A stretch of 8,657 nucleotides of DNA from Pseudomonadota bacterium (GTDB lineage Bacteria; Myxococcota_A; Polyangia; Fen-1088), in assembly GCA_023438785.1 (NCBI GenBank), contig JAEXQJ010000014.1:1-8657 (forward strand), in the 5' to 3' direction. A program made the translations under genes and the position numbers. This document shows positions 7,070 through 8,657 of this stretch, one piece after another (the stretch's first letter is position 1; each line of letters begins with the position of its first letter). The notes under the pieces were generated by a model. It was given only the letters and a program-made list of their open reading frames with translations. It ran no database searches and had not been told where the DNA came from.

Positions 7070-8657
7070 ATGAGCATTTCCCCCAAGGATTCCCTTGCCC
7101 AGCAGTACCGAGAGTTCCTCGACTGGCCGGAGGTTTGCGCCCGGCTGGCGGGCCAGGCCCAGTCCTCGCGTGGCGTGGCCGCGTGCGAGCGGTTGCCCCT
7201 GTGCGATTCGGCCGAGGAGGCGCGCGAGCGCATGGCCGACATCAGCGAGCTGACCAAGCTGCTGCGCCTCGGCGAGTCGCTGCCCGGCCTGTGCTTCCCC
7301 GAGATCGAAGCCCACCTGCAGGCCGTGGCCCAGGGCATGCCGCTGGGGCCCGAGGAGCTGCGCAACGTGGCCGACTTCTGCGAGACCGCGGCCAGCGCGC
7401 GCCGGTTCTTCGGCCGGCTGGAGGAGAACCCGCGCCTGCAGACGCCGCGTCTGTCCAGGCTGGCCGCCAACCTGGGCTACCACGACGACCTCATCCGCAT
7501 GGCGCGCGAAACCTTCGATGCGGCGGGGGAGCTGCGCGACAGCGCCTCGCCCGAGTTGGGCCGCCTGCGCCGCGAGCGCGACATCCTGGCCTCGCGGGCG
7601 CGCAGCGAGGCCGAGCGCCTCTTGCAGTCCGAGGACTACGCGGGCTTTTTGCAGGACGAATTCGTCACCCTGCGCGAGGACCGTTTCGTCCTGCCGCTCA
7701 AGGCGTCGTTCAAGTCCATGGGCCTGGGCATCGTGCACGATACGTCGCGCTCGGGTGAGACCGTGTTCATCGAGCCGACCGCGCTGGTCGAGCTGAACAA
7801 CCGCCTCAAGGTGGCGGAGATCGAGATCAAGCGCGAGAGCCGCCGCATTCTGGAAGAGCTGGCGGCCGAGGTGTCGAGCGCGGCGGAGAGCCTGTGCGAG
7901 GACCGGGAGATCCTCACGCGACTGGACGTATTGGCCGCGGCGGCGCGCCTGGCGGTGGCCTACGACGGCGAGGCGGTGGACATCGTGGACGAGCCCGTGG
8001 TCGAGCTGCGCGCCCTGCGCCACCCGCTGCTTGCCCTGCGGGCGCGCAAGGAGAAGTTCAGCATCACCTCCAACGATCTGACGCTGGGTGAAGTCGGCGA
8101 GAGCCATGCCAAGGCCCTGGTGGTCAGCGGTCCCAATGCGGGCGGGAAGACCGTGCTGCTCAAGTCGGTGGGCCTGGCCGCGCTCCTGGCGCGCGCCGGT
8201 CTGCATGTGCCCGCGGCCTCCGGCAGCCGGGTCGGCTTCTTTCATCAGGTCCTGGCCGACATCGGCGATCAACAGTCGGTGCTCGGCGATCTGTCGACCT
8301 TCTCGGCTCACCTGGCGAACCTAGCCGGCATCCTGGGCCTGGCGCGCGAGGCGGCCACCGAGAACCTGCTCATCCTGTGCGACGAGCTGATGGTGGGAAC
8401 GCATCCCGAGCAGGGCGCGGCCCTGGCGCGCGCCATGCTGGAGGAATTGGCCGATGCGCCGGGCTTGGTCATCGTGACCACGCACTTCGACAGCCTGAAG
8501 GCGCTGGGTGAGAGCGACGCGCGCTTCCGCAACGCGGGCATGGAGTACGACCTGCAGAAGCTGCGGCCCACCTTCAAGCTGAAGGATGGCGTGCCCGGGC
8601 GTTCCTACGCCCTCGACATCGCCGCGCGCATCGGTCTACCCGAGGGCGTCCTGGCAC
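7070..8657 (+). CDS. mutS2: Endonuclease MutS2, 3' end cut by window edge
   Basis: The first 529 residues of MutS2, a cytoplasmic MutS-like ATPase. In Helicobacter it restrains recombination; in Bacillus it acts on collided ribosomes. The helical lever/clamp region is followed by the family block REDRFVLPLKASFKS and the segment SRSGETVFIEPTALVELNN. The ATPase has Walker A GPNAGGKT (354-361), the signature DLSTFSAHL from 407, Walker B ending at Asp438-Glu439 (LLILCDELMVGTHPEQGAAL), and the switch histidine His472 in TTHFDS. The N-terminal mismatch-recognition domain of MutS1 is absent, as expected. The C-terminal part that would carry the Smr nuclease domain lies beyond the window. The ATG at 7070 is 9 bp after the stop of the upstream gene; weak purine sites (AGG at 7055-7057 and 7059-7061) precede it. 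Same strand and tight spacing suggest co-transcription. The frame is intact throughout. Confidence 0.95.
   Translation, partial: MSISPKDSLAQQYREFLDWPEVCARLAGQAQSSRGVAACERLPLCDSAEEARERMADISELTKLLRLGESLPGLCFPEIEAHLQAVAQGMPLGPEELRNVADFCETAASARRFFGRLEENPRLQTPRLSRLAANLGYHDDLIRMARETFDAAGELRDSASPELGRLRRERDILASRARSEAERLLQSEDYAGFLQDEFVTLREDRFVLPLKASFKSMGLGIVHDTSRSGETVFIEPTALVELNNRLKVAEIEIKRESRRILEELAAEVSSAAESLCEDREILTRLDVLAAAARLAVAYDGEAVDIVDEPVVELRALRHPLLALRARKEKFSITSNDLTLGEVGESHAKALVVSGPNAGGKTVLLKSVGLAALLARAGLHVPAASGSRVGFFHQVLADIGDQQSVLGDLSTFSAHLANLAGILGLAREAATENLLILCDELMVGTHPEQGAALARAMLEELADAPGLVIVTTHFDSLKALGESDARFRNAGMEYDLQKLRPTFKLKDGVPGRSYALDIAARIGLPEGVLA

Noticed and set aside
5405..8311. 968-residue open frame on the minus strand, antisense to the membrane enzyme and mutS2
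   Set aside because: It is rich in Arg, Gln, His and Gly with no recognisable domain, and lies opposite two genes with clear motifs. This is the usual antisense shadow of high-GC codon use.
1..8657. Defence system, CRISPR array, insertion sequence, phage or tRNA gene
   Set aside because: No regular repeats, transposase, integrase, nuclease-effector pair or tRNA-like cloverleaf could be recognised; the genes are housekeeping or envelope types.

Overview
This is a GC-rich, gene-dense bacterial chromosome window with seven protein-coding genes. Two are cut by the window edges. I see no RNA genes, mobile elements, CRISPR arrays or clear intrinsic terminators. Strong codon bias and long antisense shadow frames fit a high-GC genome. 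The calcium-binding-type repeat DxDGDGY / DCDD / DGIDQDCDG in the large membrane enzyme, and the holB-ricT pairing in a Gram-negative-looking setting, suggest a Myxococcota or other former Deltaproteobacteria lineage. That placement is inference; no marker gene fixes the taxon.

Layout. Left (1-1356, minus strand): holB (DNA polymerase III delta') runs into ricT (PSP1 domain) with an ATGA overlap and a good Shine-Dalgarno for ricT inside the end of holB. Centre-left (1426-2082, plus): a PspA/IM30 membrane-stress protein diverges from holB. A plausible sigma70-type promoter sits so close to its ATG that the mRNA could be leaderless. Centre (2087-4174, minus): a Gfo/Idh/MocA oxidoreductase faces pspA across a 4-bp gap. 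Upstream of it on the same strand is an exported DUF3108 protein, with a 111-bp spacer holding a 9-bp inverted repeat. Right (4286-8657, plus): a 924-residue membrane-anchored sulfatase/alkaline-phosphatase-superfamily enzyme, then mutS2 only 9 bp downstream, probably co-transcribed; mutS2 is cut by the right edge.

How the genes relate. holB and ricT are an old conserved pair. pspA, the DUF3108 gene and the sulfatase-superfamily gene all act at the cell envelope, and the last two diverge from a shared 111-bp region. mutS2 (DNA or ribosome quality control) has no obvious link to the envelope enzyme beyond tight spacing.

The most unusual element is the envelope enzyme. It has about eight N-terminal membrane spans, a MopE-like metal-binding stretch, an alkaline-phosphatase-superfamily domain without the formylglycine C-x-P-x-R motif, and a C-terminal beta domain like those attached to membrane glycosyltransferases. 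I found no convincing new defence system or mobile system.
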